A stretch of DNA of 37,469 bases from NCBI GenBank assembly GCA_900320325.1, contig ONRU01000005.1, positions 1-37,469 of the forward strand, written 5' to 3'. The notes beneath the pieces are model-generated. The model worked only from the letters and a program-made list of their open reading frames with translations. It had not been told where the DNA came from and searched no databases. Both the position numbers and the translations under genes were made by a program. Below, in pieces: positions 26,401 through 34,901 of this stretch. The stretch's first letter is position 1. Every line of letters begins with the position of its first letter. The DNA is from an uncultured Lachnospiraceae bacterium (lineage in GTDB: Bacteria > Bacillota > Clostridia > Lachnospirales > Lachnospiraceae).

Positions 26401-28007
26401 TCCGAGCCTATGTACACGGTAGTATCCGTCACGATCTTTTCCCGCAGGGAATCGATGGGCGGGTTGGTGACCTGGGCGAACTGCTGCTGGAAGAACCTGT
26501 CCAGCAGGGGATAGTTATCGGAAAGAGCCGCCAGGGGAACGTCATGGCCCATGGATACCGTGGGCTCCGCGCCGCCGGCCGCGGCTTCCAGGATGTAAGA
26601 CCTGACTTCTTCATAGCTGTAGCCGAAAACCTTGTAGAGCCTGTCCCGCTCCGCCTGGCTGTGGACCGGCACCTGGCGGTTGGGGATAGTCAGCTCCCGG
26701 AGATGGATCAGGTAGGCGTCCAGCCATTCCCCGTAAGGATTAGCGGAAGCATAAAATTCTTTGGCTTCCTCATCGGATATGATCCGTTTTCTCTGCGTAT
26801 CGACCAGGAGCATCCGGCCGGGCGTGAGTCTTGCTTTTTTTATGATCCGGGCAGGATCGATATCCAGTACGCCGACCTCTGAGGCAAGGATCAGCCGGTG
26901 ATCGTCCGTGATGTAATATCTGGAAGGACGCAGGCCGTTCCTGTCCAGCGTGGCCCCGAACAGGTCTCCGTCCGTGAACATGATGGCGGCAGGCCCGTCC
27001 CAGGGCTCCATCATGGTCGCATAATAATGGTAGAAGTCCTTCCGGGACTCGCTCATGAAGCGGTTGTTCTTCCAGGGCTCGGGGATCAGCGTCATCATGG
27101 CAAGGGGCAGTTCCATGCCGTTCATGTAGAGGAATTCCAGGGTATTGTCCAGCATGGCGGAATCGGAACCGCTGGCTGTGATGACCGGATAAATTTTGTC
27201 CCTCTCGGATGACAGGAGGGGGGAATGCATGGTCTCTTCTCTGGCCAGCATACGGTCCGCGTTGCCCCGGATGGTATTGATCTCACCGTTATGGGCAATG
27301 AAGCGGTAGGGATGGGCCCTTTCCCAGCTGGGCAGGGTATTGGTGGAGAACCGGGAGTGGACCATGGCAATGGCCGTTTTGTAGGCTTTGCTCTGCAGGT
27401 CTTCATAGAATCTGCGCAGCTGGCCCACCAGGAACATTCCTTTATAGACAATGGTCCGGGAGGACAGGGAACAGATATAGGTATCTTCGGAGCTCTGCTC
27501 AAATTCACGACGGACCACGTAGAGCCTGCGGTCAAAGTCAATCCCTCTGGGAATGTCCGCAGGCCTTTGCAGGAAGCACTGCCAGATGGCCGGCATGCAG
27601 TCCCTGGCCGGGGCGCCCAGTATCTCCGGATGGATGGGGACTTCCCGCCAGCCGATGACGGTAATGCCTTCTTTTTCAGCAATCACTTCGAACAGCCTTC
27701 TGGCGAAGGTCCGTTTCAGGTCGTTGCGGGGCAGGAAGAACATGCCGATCCCGTAGTCTCCCGCTTGTCCGATTTCCATATGTATCCGGTAGGCCGCAGC
27801 TGAAAAGAAAGGATGGCAGATTTGCAGCAGGATCCCGACACCGTCTCCAACTGTGCCGCTGGCGTCCTTGCCTGCCCGGTGTTCCAGTTTTTCTACGATT
27901 GAGAGCGCGTCATCCATTACGGAATACTCCGGCACACCGTCAATCTTCACGACCGCGCCGATCCCGCAGGCATCATGTTCTCTGTCATATGAAAGCCCCT
28001 TATTCAT
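23478..28007 (-). CDS. gltB: Glutamate synthase large subunit
   Basis: This is a 1509-residue protein of normal length. The start at 28007 gives MNKGLSYDREHDACGIG, so the N-terminal nucleophile C14 is exposed after removal of a 13-residue propeptide, as known in the family; the frame back to 28061 is rejected. Domains in order: class II glutamine amidotransferase (about 14-420), central domain, FMN-binding synthase barrel with the 3Fe-4S Cys triad in GCMMMRVCSKDTCPVG near 1105, and the C-terminal beta-helix. It converts glutamine and 2-oxoglutarate to two glutamate with electrons from GltD. Its transcript starts with the GGCAAAGGCGTCT hairpin, suggesting control by nitrogen status. Confidence 0.98.
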   Translation of the reverse strand: MNKGLSYDREHDACGIGAVVKIDGVPEYSVMDDALSIVEKLEHRAGKDASGTVGDGVGILLQICHPFFSAAAYRIHMEIGQAGDYGIGMFFLPRNDLKRTFARRLFEVIAEKEGITVIGWREVPIHPEILGAPARDCMPAIWQCFLQRPADIPRGIDFDRRLYVVRREFEQSSEDTYICSLSSRTIVYKGMFLVGQLRRFYEDLQSKAYKTAIAMVHSRFSTNTLPSWERAHPYRFIAHNGEINTIRGNADRMLAREETMHSPLLSSERDKIYPVITASGSDSAMLDNTLEFLYMNGMELPLAMMTLIPEPWKNNRFMSESRKDFYHYYATMMEPWDGPAAIMFTDGDLFGATLDRNGLRPSRYYITDDHRLILASEVGVLDIDPARIIKKARLTPGRMLLVDTQRKRIISDEEAKEFYASANPYGEWLDAYLIHLRELTIPNRQVPVHSQAERDRLYKVFGYSYEEVRSYILEAAAGGAEPTVSMGHDVPLAALSDNYPLLDRFFQQQFAQVTNPPIDSLREKIVTDTTVYIGSDGDLLQEQGENCAVLEVNNPILTGVDLMKIKAMKHRGFRTATISLLYYKHTSLSKAVDHLYLSVDRAVSEGTNIIILSDRGVDENHVPIPALLAVSAVEQHLVHTRKRTAVSLILESGEIRNVHQTACVLGFGVRAVNPYLAHECIEELISLGLLDKDLHTAIYDYDRALLGGVVKIAAKMGISTIQSYQSARIFEAIGLADEVIDKYFAGIASRVGGVGIRELEEGIAYRHDRAFDPMGLPVDPVLDSLGFHNLRSGPGKEDHLYSPEIIVLLQQAVRTGNYEKFRQYASLVDDAAHPHTLRGLLEFVPAGDPVDLDQVEPVEKIVRRFQTGAMSYGSLSREAHETIALAMNRLGGRSNTGEGGEAADRLGTDRNSAVKQVASGRFGVTEEYLLSAEEIQIKMAQGAKPGEGGNLPAAKVYPWVAATRCSTPGVQLISPPPHHDIYSIEDLAQLIYDLKNANRRARISVKLVSEAGVGTIASGVAKAGAQVVLISGYDGGTGAAPYSSVHSAGLPWELGVAETHQALIRSGLRSRVRIETDGKLMTGRDVAIAALLGAEEYGFATAPLVSLGCMMMRVCSKDTCPVGIATQNERLRARFAGKPEHLMNFMTFAAMQLREIMAALGFRTVDEMIGRTDCLRKREKFGQPHAGTIAFDQILTAGFAHEKDNRFDPGRSYDFGLEKTADERLLLPWFEQSVKKGENSASIHVDVSSTDRTFGTILGSEIVRKYGSGCKDLPADRFLIHCEGGGGQSFGAFIPRGLTIQLRGDANDGFGKGLSGGRLIVSPPEGSRFKASENCIVGNVALYGATSGTAYICGVAGERFCVRNSGATAVAEGCGDHGLEYMTGGRAVLLGTTGKNFAAGMSGGIAYVLDRDHSLYRRINKDMVELEQLRDKYDIEELKEILTDYVHATGSERGQEILDNFDREVLNFKKVIARDYQKMIRTIGRYEEQGISREHAELEAFRELTGTTA

Positions 28008-28050
28008 CTCTTCCGCTTCCTTTCGTTTGGTTTCTTCAGCTTTGAAAATA

Positions 28051-28102
28051 AAAAAGGGCAAAGACGTCTCTAATGTCCGAAAACATCAGAGACGCCTTTG
28101 CC
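28051..28102 (-). promoter_or_regulatory. gltB leader terminator/attenuator with GGCAAAGGCGTCT element
   Basis: On the minus strand GGCAAAGGCGTCTCTGATGT pairs with ACATTAGAGACGTCTTTGCC around a six-base loop, followed by a CTTTTTT tract. It begins 10 bases after the -10 box and ends about 45 bases before the start codon. Confidence 0.85.
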
Positions 28103-28112
28103 TCTTTAGCGC

Positions 28113-28141
28113 ATCATAGTATTTCTGTGCGGGTTTGTCAA
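28113..28141 (-). promoter_or_regulatory. gltB promoter
   Basis: Perfect TTGACA, 17-base spacer, TATGAT on the minus strand. Confidence 0.88.
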
Positions 28142-28345
28142 GGGGCTGGCGGCGACTCCTGGCCGGACAGCGACCTCTGAGCTGGTTGGCGCATGAGCTG
28201 GCTGGCGCACTGGGCGGACAGCGACCTCTGAGCTGGCTGGCGCGTGAGCTGGCTGGCGCAAAAATTGAACCACGGCGGACAGCGACCTCTGAGCTGGCTG
28301 GCGGAGCTGGCTGGCGCATGAGCTGGCTGGCGCTGACGCCCGGTC
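28138..28345. repeat. Dispersed GAGCTC-type intergenic repeat, block 6
   Basis: About ten units of the type GCGACCTCTGAGCTGGCTGGCG and GCATGAGCTGGCTGGCG lie between the divergent gltB and glnN promoters (part of the 620-base gap 28008-28627). The block is not transcribed from either promoter. The unit varies too much and has no spacers, so it is not CRISPR. Confidence 0.85.
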
Positions 28346-28389
28346 CACTTGTGAACCAGGAAGTCTGACGCCCGGTTCAAAATTGGTGG

Positions 28390-28418
28390 TTGACAAGGGA
28401 CGGAATTTCCTGTAGAAT
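28390..28418 (+). promoter_or_regulatory. glnN promoter
   Basis: Perfect TTGACA, 17-base spacer, TAGAAT on the plus strand, 13 bases before the first GGCAAAGGCGTCT element. Confidence 0.85.
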
Positions 28419-28430
28419 CACGTTCCATAA

Positions 28431-28485
28431 AGGCAAAGGCGTCTTTGAGTGATGAGGCTCGAAGACGCCTTTTCTCATTTTTACA
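28431..28485 (+). promoter_or_regulatory. glnN leader hairpin 1 with GGCAAAGGCGTCT element
   Basis: AAAGGCGTCTTTGAG pairs with CTCGAAGACGCCTTT around an eight-base loop, followed by a T-rich tract. The GGC at the 5' end of the element is kept though its opposite strand (TCTC) does not pair with it. Confidence 0.8.
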
Positions 28486-28540
28486 TTTTTATTTATTATT
28501 AACGTTAACATTTGTTTTGAAAGCAGCAGAATGGAATACG

Positions 28541-28590
28541 GGACAAGGCAAAGGCGTCTTTTGTGCGGGCACAGAAGGCGCCTTTGTCCT
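28541..28590 (+). promoter_or_regulatory. glnN leader hairpin 2 with GGCAAAGGCGTCT element
   Basis: A second copy of GGCAAAGGCGTCTT at 28547 forms a stem with AGAAGGCGCCTTTGTCC, leaving a five-base bulge AGGCA in the 5' arm. No clean T tract follows. It ends about 38 bases before the start codon. Two hairpins in one leader fit the two-stem targets of ANTAR proteins, but the loops do not match the published hexaloop pattern. Confidence 0.7.
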
Positions 28591-28627
28591 GTTTCATCTA
28601 AAAAAAAAGTGAAAAGGAGACATGAAT

Positions 28628-30724
28628 ATGAAAACAGTTACAGAAAAGTTTGGCAGCCTGGTATTTGATGACCGAGTGATGCGGGCCAATCTGTCCGCTG
28701 ATGTTTACGCCTCCCTCCGCAGGACCATTGATGAAGGAAGCCGGCTTGACAGCAGTGTCGCCGACGCGGTCGCGCAGGCCATGAAGGATTGGGCCGTGGC
28801 CCACGGCGCCACCCATTTTACCCACTGGTTCCAGCCGCTGACCGGTATCACTGCCGAGAAGCATGACAGTTTCATCGCCCCTTCTCCGGACGGCAGCGTC
28901 ATCATGGAGTTCTCCGGCAAAGAGCTGATCAAGGGCGAACCGGACGCTTCCTCCTTCCCTTCGGGCGGTCTCCGCGCCACTTTTGAAGCAAGGGGCTATA
29001 CCGCCTGGGATCCTACCTCCTATGCCTTTATCAAAGGCAGAACCCTTTGTATCCCCACAGCCTTCTGTTCCTACGGCGGGCAGGCCCTTGACAAGAAAAC
29101 ACCTCTGCTCCGTTCCATGGAGGTCCTCAGCAAACAGGCCCTCCGAATCCTCCGCCTGTTCGGCAATGACAGTGCCAGACGCGTCGTATCCTCCGTCGGG
29201 CCGGAGCAGGAGTATTTTCTGATTACCCGTGAAATGTATGAGCAGCGCCCCGATCTGCGCTTTACCGGCCGGACCCTGTTCGGCGCCAGGCCGCCCAAGG
29301 GCCAGCAGCTGGATGATCACTATTTCGGCGTGATCAAGCCCGGCGTCGCGGCCTTTATGGAAGACCTGAACGAGGAGCTCTGGAAGCTGGGCATCCTGGC
29401 CAAGACAGAACATAACGAAGTGGCACCGGCCCAGCACGAGCTGGCTCCCATCTATACGACCACCAATATCGCGACCGACCATAACCAGCTGACCATGGAA
29501 ATCATGCAGAAGGTCGCATCCAGACACGGCCTGGTCTGCCTGCTGCATGAAAAACCCTTCGCGGGCGTCAATGGCAGCGGCAAGCACAACAACTGGTCCA
29601 TCGCCACGGACAGCGGCCAGAACCTGCTCTCTCCCGGCGCCACCCCTTATGAGAACGCCCAGTTCCTCTTATTCCTCTGTGCCGTAATCAAAGCGGTCGA
29701 CGATTATCAGGATCTGCTGCGGCTTTCCGTAGCAACTGCGGGCAATGATCACCGGCTGGGCGCCAACGAGGCTCCGCCTGCTGTTATCTCCATGTTCCTG
29801 GGCGATGAACTGAACGCGGTCCTGGAAGCGATCGAGAAAGATATTCCTTATGAAGGACCCGGAAGAGTCAAAATGAAACTCGGCGTAGACGTCCTGCCCC
29901 GCTTTAACCGGGATACAACGGACCGTAACCGGACCTCACCCTTTGCCTTTACCGGCAACAAGTTCGAGTTCCGTATGCTGGGTTCCTCCAACAGCATCGC
30001 CTGTGCCAACATCATGCTCAACAGCGCTGTAGCCGAAAGCCTGCGGATCTACGCGGACCGGCTGGAAAAGGCGGAGGATTTTGAGACCACCCTCCACGAG
30101 ATGATCAAAAAGACGATCAAGGATCATAAACGGATCATCTTCAACGGAAACGGATATGATGATGCCTGGATCCGGGAAGCTGTCGAGGAACGGGGACTGC
30201 TCAATTACAGGACTACTGCGGATTGTATGCCCCACCTGCTGGATCAGAAGAATGTTGATATGCTGACTTCTCTGGGCGTCTTCACTATGGACGAACTGTA
30301 TTCCAGACGTGACATCATGCTGGAGAACTACTGCAAGAGTGTTGAAATCGAAGCCTGCACCATGTCGGATATGGCCCGTACCCTGATCATTCCCGCCATG
30401 GAAGCCTACGCGGCGGATATGGCCGGGGCGGCAGCCTCCAAGAGAGCCATCGCGCCCGCTCTGAAGTGCGGCTATGAAGCCGGTATCGTCACCGGGCTTT
30501 CCGAACTGGCGGATACCATCGCGGTACGTGCAGATGAACTGGACGCCGCTATGGAAAAGCTCCACGAAGCTGCGGATATTGTGGAAGAATCAGCCATGAT
30601 CCGCGATACGATCCTCCCTCTGATGGATGCCCTGCGTGCCCCCTGTGACAAGGCGGAACTGATGACGGCAAAGAGCTACTGGCCTTTCCCGACCTATGGC
30701 GATCTGCTGTTCGGCGTCCACTGA
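28628..30724 (+). CDS. glnN: Type III glutamine synthetase
   Basis: This is a 698-residue protein. AAGGAG lies eight bases before the ATG at 28628 but only two before the in-frame ATG at 28622, so the later start is preferred. Family features: [10 protein letters not shown] and the KHDSFI segment near the N-terminus, GPEQEYF with metal Glu residues, [25 protein letters not shown] and [11 protein letters not shown]. The large GSIII fold is characteristic of Bacteroides, Clostridia and cyanobacteria and is unrelated in subunit size to GlnA, so the cell has two glutamine synthetases. Divergent from gltB across a shared regulatory region, with two leader hairpins carrying the common element. Confidence 0.97.
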   Translation: MKTVTEKFGSLVFDDRVMRANLSADVYASLRRTIDEGSRLDSSVADAVAQAMKDWAVAHGATHFTHWFQPLTGITAEKHDSFIAPSPDGSVIMEFSGKELIKGEPDASSFPSGGLRATFEARGYTAWDPTSYAFIKGRTLCIPTAFCSYGGQALDKKTPLLRSMEVLSKQALRILRLFGNDSARRVVSSVGPEQEYFLITREMYEQRPDLRFTGRTLFGARPPKGQQLDDHYFGVIKPGVAAFMEDLNEELWKLGILAKTEHNEVAPAQHELAPIYTTTNIATDHNQLTMEIMQKVASRHGLVCLLHEKPFAGVNGSGKHNNWSIATDSGQNLLSPGATPYENAQFLLFLCAVIKAVDDYQDLLRLSVATAGNDHRLGANEAPPAVISMFLGDELNAVLEAIEKDIPYEGPGRVKMKLGVDVLPRFNRDTTDRNRTSPFAFTGNKFEFRMLGSSNSIACANIMLNSAVAESLRIYADRLEKAEDFETTLHEMIKKTIKDHKRIIFNGNGYDDAWIREAVEERGLLNYRTTADCMPHLLDQKNVDMLTSLGVFTMDELYSRRDIMLENYCKSVEIEACTMSDMARTLIIPAMEAYAADMAGAAASKRAIAPALKCGYEAGIVTGLSELADTIAVRADELDAAMEKLHEAADIVEESAMIRDTILPLMDALRAPCDKAELMTAKSYWPFPTYGDLLFGVH

Positions 30725-30865
30725 CCGGCATCACTGGTTTCATCAGGACAGAAAAACAGAGAAATCTGCCGAGTACAGTTTAAAAACCGGCAAAATCAGG
30801 ACATAAACAGATAAAAGACAGACTGAAAACAGGCAGAAAACAGGCAGAATGAAAGGTCGTGCACT

Positions 30866-32449
30866 ATGTGTTCCATTATGGCTTATTGCGGCAGCTGCGC
30901 CGATCCGGACAAATTTAAGAAAGGATTTGACAGAACTGTTTCCAGAGGACCTGACAAGAGCAGGATCGTGAATACCGGAAACGGTCTGCTGGGATTTCAC
31001 CGGCTGGCGATCATGGGACTGACCTGCTCCGGCATGCAGCCTTTCGGGATGGACGGCAGTTATGTAGTCTGCAACGGAGAGCTCTACGGCTTCGCGGCCC
31101 AGAGAGAGCTGCTCCGGGAAAAAGGCTACAGCTTCCAGAGTGACAGCGACTGTGAGATCATTCTGCCCATGTATAAAGAGTACGGAACAGACATGTTCGC
31201 CATGCTGGACGCGGAATTCGCCTGCGTCCTGTATGACGGACAGACAAAAGAATTTATAGCGGCACGTGACCCCATCGGAATCCGACCGCTCTACTACGGC
31301 TTTGATGACCGGGACGTGATCGTATTCGCCAGTGAGCCCAAAAACCTGGTCGGCCTGTGTGAGAGGATCATGCCTTTCCCGCCGGGCCACTACTATAAAG
31401 GCGGTCAGTTCATCCCTTACGCGGACGCTGCCCATGCAGAGTCTGTATGCGATGGCGATCCGGAGACCGCGTGCGGACAGATCCGGGACCTGCTGGTCCG
31501 CGGAGTCCGGAAGCGTCTGGTCGCGGACGCCAAAGTCGGTTTCCTGCTTTCCGGCGGCCTGGATTCCTCTCTGGTCTGCGCCATTGCCGCTAAGGAAAGC
31601 GATACGCCCATCCGGACTTTTGCCATCGGCATGAGCGAGGATGCCATCGACCTCAAATACGCGCGGCAGGCAGCCGAGTATATCGGCGCCGATCATACCG
31701 AAGTCTATATGACGCCGGAGGAAGTCATTTCCTCCCTCGAAAGAGTCATAGAGCTTCTGGGCACTTATGATATCACCACAATCAGGGCCAGCATGGGCAT
31801 GTATCTGGTCTGCAGGGCCATCCATGAACAGACGGATATCCGGGTCCTCCTCACCGGTGAGATCTCAGATGAGCTGTTCGGTTACAAATATACGGACTTT
31901 GCGCCTTCCCCGGAAGCTTTTCAGCAGGAGGCGGAGAAGCGGATCCGGGAACTGCACATGTATGATGTCCTGCGGGCGGACCGCTGCATCTCCGTGAACT
32001 CCCTGGAAGCCAGAGTTCCTTTCGGTGACCTGGCCTTTGTCCGCTATGTCATGAGCCTGGATCCGGAAATAAAAATGAACCGCTATGGCAAGGGCAAATA
32101 TCTGCTCCGCCACGCTTTTGACGGACAGGGATATCTGCCGGACGGAATCCTCTGGCGTGAAAAAGCCGCTTTTTCCGATGCCGTCGGTCATTCCATGGTG
32201 GATTACCTGAAGGAATACGCCGAAAGCCGCTATACCGACGAGGAGTTCACGGCGCTTTGTGAAAAGTATACTTACGCGAAGCCCTTCACGAAGGAATCGC
32301 TGCTCTACAGGGAGATCTTTGAGAAATACTATCCGGGACAGGCGGAAATGATCGTCGGTTTCTGGATGCCCAACAAGGATTGGGAAGGCTGTGATGTCAA
32401 CGATCCGTCGGCGCGCGTGCTGTCCAACTACGGCGCCAGCGGCCTGTGA
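30866..32449 (+). CDS. asnB: Asparagine synthase B (glutamine-hydrolysing)
   Basis: This is a 527-residue protein of E. coli AsnB type. The N-terminal nucleophile Cys2 (MCSIMAYCG) starts a class II glutamine amidotransferase domain with CNGELYG and ARDPIGIRPLYYG. The C-terminal synthetase has the PP-loop FLLSGGLDSSLV, TYDITTIRAS and LTGEISDELFGY. It makes asparagine from aspartate, ATP and glutamine. GAAAGG precedes the ATG. It lies 141 bases after glnN in a gap with short AAAACAGGCAGA duplications and no terminator, so it may be read from the glnN promoter. Confidence 0.97.
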   Translation: MCSIMAYCGSCADPDKFKKGFDRTVSRGPDKSRIVNTGNGLLGFHRLAIMGLTCSGMQPFGMDGSYVVCNGELYGFAAQRELLREKGYSFQSDSDCEIILPMYKEYGTDMFAMLDAEFACVLYDGQTKEFIAARDPIGIRPLYYGFDDRDVIVFASEPKNLVGLCERIMPFPPGHYYKGGQFIPYADAAHAESVCDGDPETACGQIRDLLVRGVRKRLVADAKVGFLLSGGLDSSLVCAIAAKESDTPIRTFAIGMSEDAIDLKYARQAAEYIGADHTEVYMTPEEVISSLERVIELLGTYDITTIRASMGMYLVCRAIHEQTDIRVLLTGEISDELFGYKYTDFAPSPEAFQQEAEKRIRELHMYDVLRADRCISVNSLEARVPFGDLAFVRYVMSLDPEIKMNRYGKGKYLLRHAFDGQGYLPDGILWREKAAFSDAVGHSMVDYLKEYAESRYTDEEFTALCEKYTYAKPFTKESLLYREIFEKYYPGQAEMIVGFWMPNKDWEGCDVNDPSARVLSNYGASGL

Positions 32450-32501
32450 TCACCGGAGCGCCGCTGCCGGTCAATATCTGGTTCAGAGCCCATGTGCCGG
32501 A

Positions 32502-32531
32502 TTAAAAAAGTGTATTACATCTACGTAGAAT
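32502..32531 (+). promoter_or_regulatory. Possible murT promoter giving a nearly leaderless transcript
   Basis: TTAAAA, 18-base spacer, TAGAAT. The -10 box ends four bases before the murT ATG and there is no ribosome site, so a transcript from here would start at or just after the ATG. Confidence 0.35.
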
Positions 32532-32535
32532 ATAT

Positions 32536-33921
32536 ATGAAAAATATACGATTATCGATTGCCATAGCACTGTCCCGGGCAGTCTCGGCAGCCTCCCACCT
32601 GACAGGGCACGGAGGCACAAGCCTGCCCGGTAAGCTGGCTCTGCGGGTCTGTCCGGATCTTCTGGAAACTCTCTCGCAGGGCCTGACCGTCGTGCTTGTG
32701 ACCGGGACAAACGGTAAGACGACGACCACCCGCATGCTGGAGCAGATGTGTGTCTCCCAGGGGCTGCGCAGCTTCTCCAACCCTTCCGGCGCCAATCTGA
32801 AGGCAGGCCTGGCCGCGGAACTCCTGCGCCACAGCTCCCTGTCCGGGGAACCGCTTTATGACTGCGCTGTGCTGGAAGTGGATGAGGCCGTCCTGCATAC
32901 GGTCACGGCTCAGTTAAGCCCGCGGGCTGTTATCGTGACCAATATCTTCCGGGACCAGCTGGACCGGTTCGGAGAAGTGACCGGTACCGCCTCTTATATC
33001 CGGGAAGGACTGCGGCTGGCGCCGCATGCCGTCCAGTGCCTGAACGCGGACTGCATGCTGACGGTATCCACAGGAGAAGACCTGCCCGGTCCAAAACTGT
33101 ATTTCGGCATCAATGAGCCCCTTTCCGGGCAGTCACCGACGGTCAGTGATGTTCCCCGGTGCCTGCGCTGCGGCGGTATCTACCGGTACCGCTATCATAC
33201 TTACGCCCATCTGGGTAATTATTATTGTCCCTCCTGTGGAAGCGAACACCCCCGCCCGCAGGCAGCCGTAAGCCATATCTCCTCTCTCGGAGAGGATTCC
33301 TCGGAAGTCACTTTCTGTCTGGGAGAAGATATGGTTTCCGGCGTCATTGGTGTGCCCGGCGTATACAACATATATAACGCTGCGGCGGCCCTTGCAGGCG
33401 CCATGGCATTGGGGCTTGATCCACGGAGCGCTGTAAAATCCCTTTCACAGACAGGGGCGGGTTTCGGCCGCATGGAAAAGCTTTCCGTCGGCAGCGTCGA
33501 TGTCCGCATCATCCTGGTCAAGAACCCGGTCGGGCTGAGCCGGGCCCTGGATTATCTGTGTACAAGAAAGGATACTTTCCGGGCGGTCTTCTGTCTGAAT
33601 GACAGGATCAACGACGGTACGGACATTTCCTGGATCTGGGACGCGGATTTTGACCGTTTCGCGGACTGCTGCCGGGAGACAGGAAGCAGCGTGAGCGTTG
33701 CGGGGACCCGGGCAGCAGATATGGGCCTGCGGCTCAAATACGCCGGTTTCCCGGAGGATTCTATCTCTCTGTACGAGACTATGGATGACCTGGCAGAGTC
33801 CATCCGGGATGCTGACTGTCCTGTCTGCGTCCTTCCCAACTATACAGCCATGCTGGAGATCCGGGAGCGTCTGGCGGCCCTCTCCGGTAAAGGCAGGTTC
33901 TGGGAGGAAGAAAAGTCATGA
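32536..33921 (+). CDS. murT: Lipid II isoglutaminyl synthase subunit MurT
   Basis: This is a 461-residue Mur-ligase-like protein. The Walker A motif TGTNGKTTT is at 56-64. A family-specific zinc ribbon (C209, C212, C231, C234) is inserted in the central domain. NDGTDISWIWDADF near residue 360 holds the catalytic Asp of MurT. With GatD it amidates the D-glutamate of the lipid II stem peptide using glutamine ammonia and ATP. Its stop overlaps the gatD start by four bases, which supports the complex. No ribosome site is visible before the ATG; the start is set by family alignment (short N-terminal helix, then LPGKLALRV). Confidence 0.95.
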   Translation: MKNIRLSIAIALSRAVSAASHLTGHGGTSLPGKLALRVCPDLLETLSQGLTVVLVTGTNGKTTTTRMLEQMCVSQGLRSFSNPSGANLKAGLAAELLRHSSLSGEPLYDCAVLEVDEAVLHTVTAQLSPRAVIVTNIFRDQLDRFGEVTGTASYIREGLRLAPHAVQCLNADCMLTVSTGEDLPGPKLYFGINEPLSGQSPTVSDVPRCLRCGGIYRYRYHTYAHLGNYYCPSCGSEHPRPQAAVSHISSLGEDSSEVTFCLGEDMVSGVIGVPGVYNIYNAAAALAGAMALGLDPRSAVKSLSQTGAGFGRMEKLSVGSVDVRIILVKNPVGLSRALDYLCTRKDTFRAVFCLNDRINDGTDISWIWDADFDRFADCCRETGSSVSVAGTRAADMGLRLKYAGFPEDSISLYETMDDLAESIRDADCPVCVLPNYTAMLEIRERLAALSGKGRFWEEEKS

Positions 33922-34778
33922 AGTTGAAAATATGTCACCTGTATCCGGATGTTCTGAATCTGTATGGGGACCGGGGCAATATCCTCTGCCTGCGGAAACG
34001 TCTGGAATGGAGAGGGATCGACTGCATTATAGATGAGAAAAATATCGGTGATCCCGTGGATTTTGCCGCTTATGATTTCTTCTTTGTCGGCGGCGGGCAG
34101 GACTTTGAGCAGGCCCTGCTGCTGGAAGACTGCCGAAAGAAAAAGGAAGACTGGAAAGCGGCCATTGAGGATGGGATTCCTTTCCTGTGTGTCTGCGGGG
34201 GCTATCAGCTGCTGGGGCATTCTTATGAGACTGCGGACGGCAGGCACTGTGAATATCTGGGCGCCGTTGATTTTTATACAGTCGGATCCCATGACCGTAT
34301 GATCGGAAATCTGGCTTTCCGCCTGCTGCCCGCTTCCGGCGGCTCCGTGGTCATCGGTTTTGAGAACCATGGCGGCCGGACCTTCCTGGGTCCCGGCGTG
34401 GAGCCGCTTGGTATCGTTCTGGCAGGACATGGAAACGGTGACAGAACGTCTGACAGTAACGGACGCAAACACGGCAGAAGAACATTCGCGGAGGCTGCTC
34501 GCAGGAGCGCCGGCAAATCTTCCCTGGCCTCCAGACACGGTAATACCGGCAAGGCTTCCGCAGCGGCAGGTACCGAAGGCATGCGCTATAAAAATGTATT
34601 CGGTACCTACTGTCACGGACCTGTCCTTCCAAAGAATCCTGCCTTTTGTGATTTCCTTCTGGAGACAGCCCTGACCCGAAAATACGGCAGCGCGGTCCTG
34701 GAACCCCTGCCGGATACGCTGGAACAAAAAGCAAGACAGGTTATGCTGCACCGTATGCGTCTGGACAGGTATTGCTGA
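33918..34778 (+). CDS. gatD: Lipid II isoglutaminyl synthase glutaminase subunit GatD, with an insertion
   Basis: This is a 286-residue class I (CobB/CobQ-type) glutamine amidotransferase. The Cys nucleophile lies in CVCGGYQLLG (C93) and the catalytic His in YCHGPVLPKNP (H233). FENHGGRTFLG and MRYKNVFGTY are typical of GatD. Residues about 174-217 (34437-34568) form a Ser/Arg/Gly/Ala-rich insertion between the GxGN loop and GTEGMRYKN, where relatives usually have a few residues; this makes the protein some 40 residues longer than normal. The frame is intact across it. It supplies ammonia to MurT, overlaps murT by four bases, and is followed by terminator C. Confidence 0.93.
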   Translation: MKLKICHLYPDVLNLYGDRGNILCLRKRLEWRGIDCIIDEKNIGDPVDFAAYDFFFVGGGQDFEQALLLEDCRKKKEDWKAAIEDGIPFLCVCGGYQLLGHSYETADGRHCEYLGAVDFYTVGSHDRMIGNLAFRLLPASGGSVVIGFENHGGRTFLGPGVEPLGIVLAGHGNGDRTSDSNGRKHGRRTFAEAARRSAGKSSLASRHGNTGKASAAAGTEGMRYKNVFGTYCHGPVLPKNPAFCDFLLETALTRKYGSAVLEPLPDTLEQKARQVMLHRMRLDRYC

Positions 34779-34901
34779 AACAGGCCCGATAACTGAAAAT
34801 GAATATCTGACAACTATGTCCCTTCCCGAGAACATGCCCTCCCCGGGGCATGAACTCTCCCTATATCTGCGTCTCCTGTTTCCCTGCAGGAGTGCAGACA
34901 G

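Noticed and set aside
24828..26882. 684-codon plus-strand open frame opposite gltB
   Set aside because: Shadow of the gltB reading frame; composition is that of reversed Gly/Ala/Ile codons and no start signal is present.
28138..28345. Possible CRISPR array
   Set aside because: Units vary in length and sequence, there are no unique spacers of constant size and no cas genes.
28431..28590. Canonical ANTAR dual-hexaloop motif
   Set aside because: The loops seen are 4, 6 or 8 bases and lack the expected A at position 1 and G at position 4, so only a tentative link to the ANTAR protein is claimed.
30743..31825. 360-codon minus-strand open frame opposite asnB
   Set aside because: Antisense to AsnB with intact catalytic motifs; no start signal.
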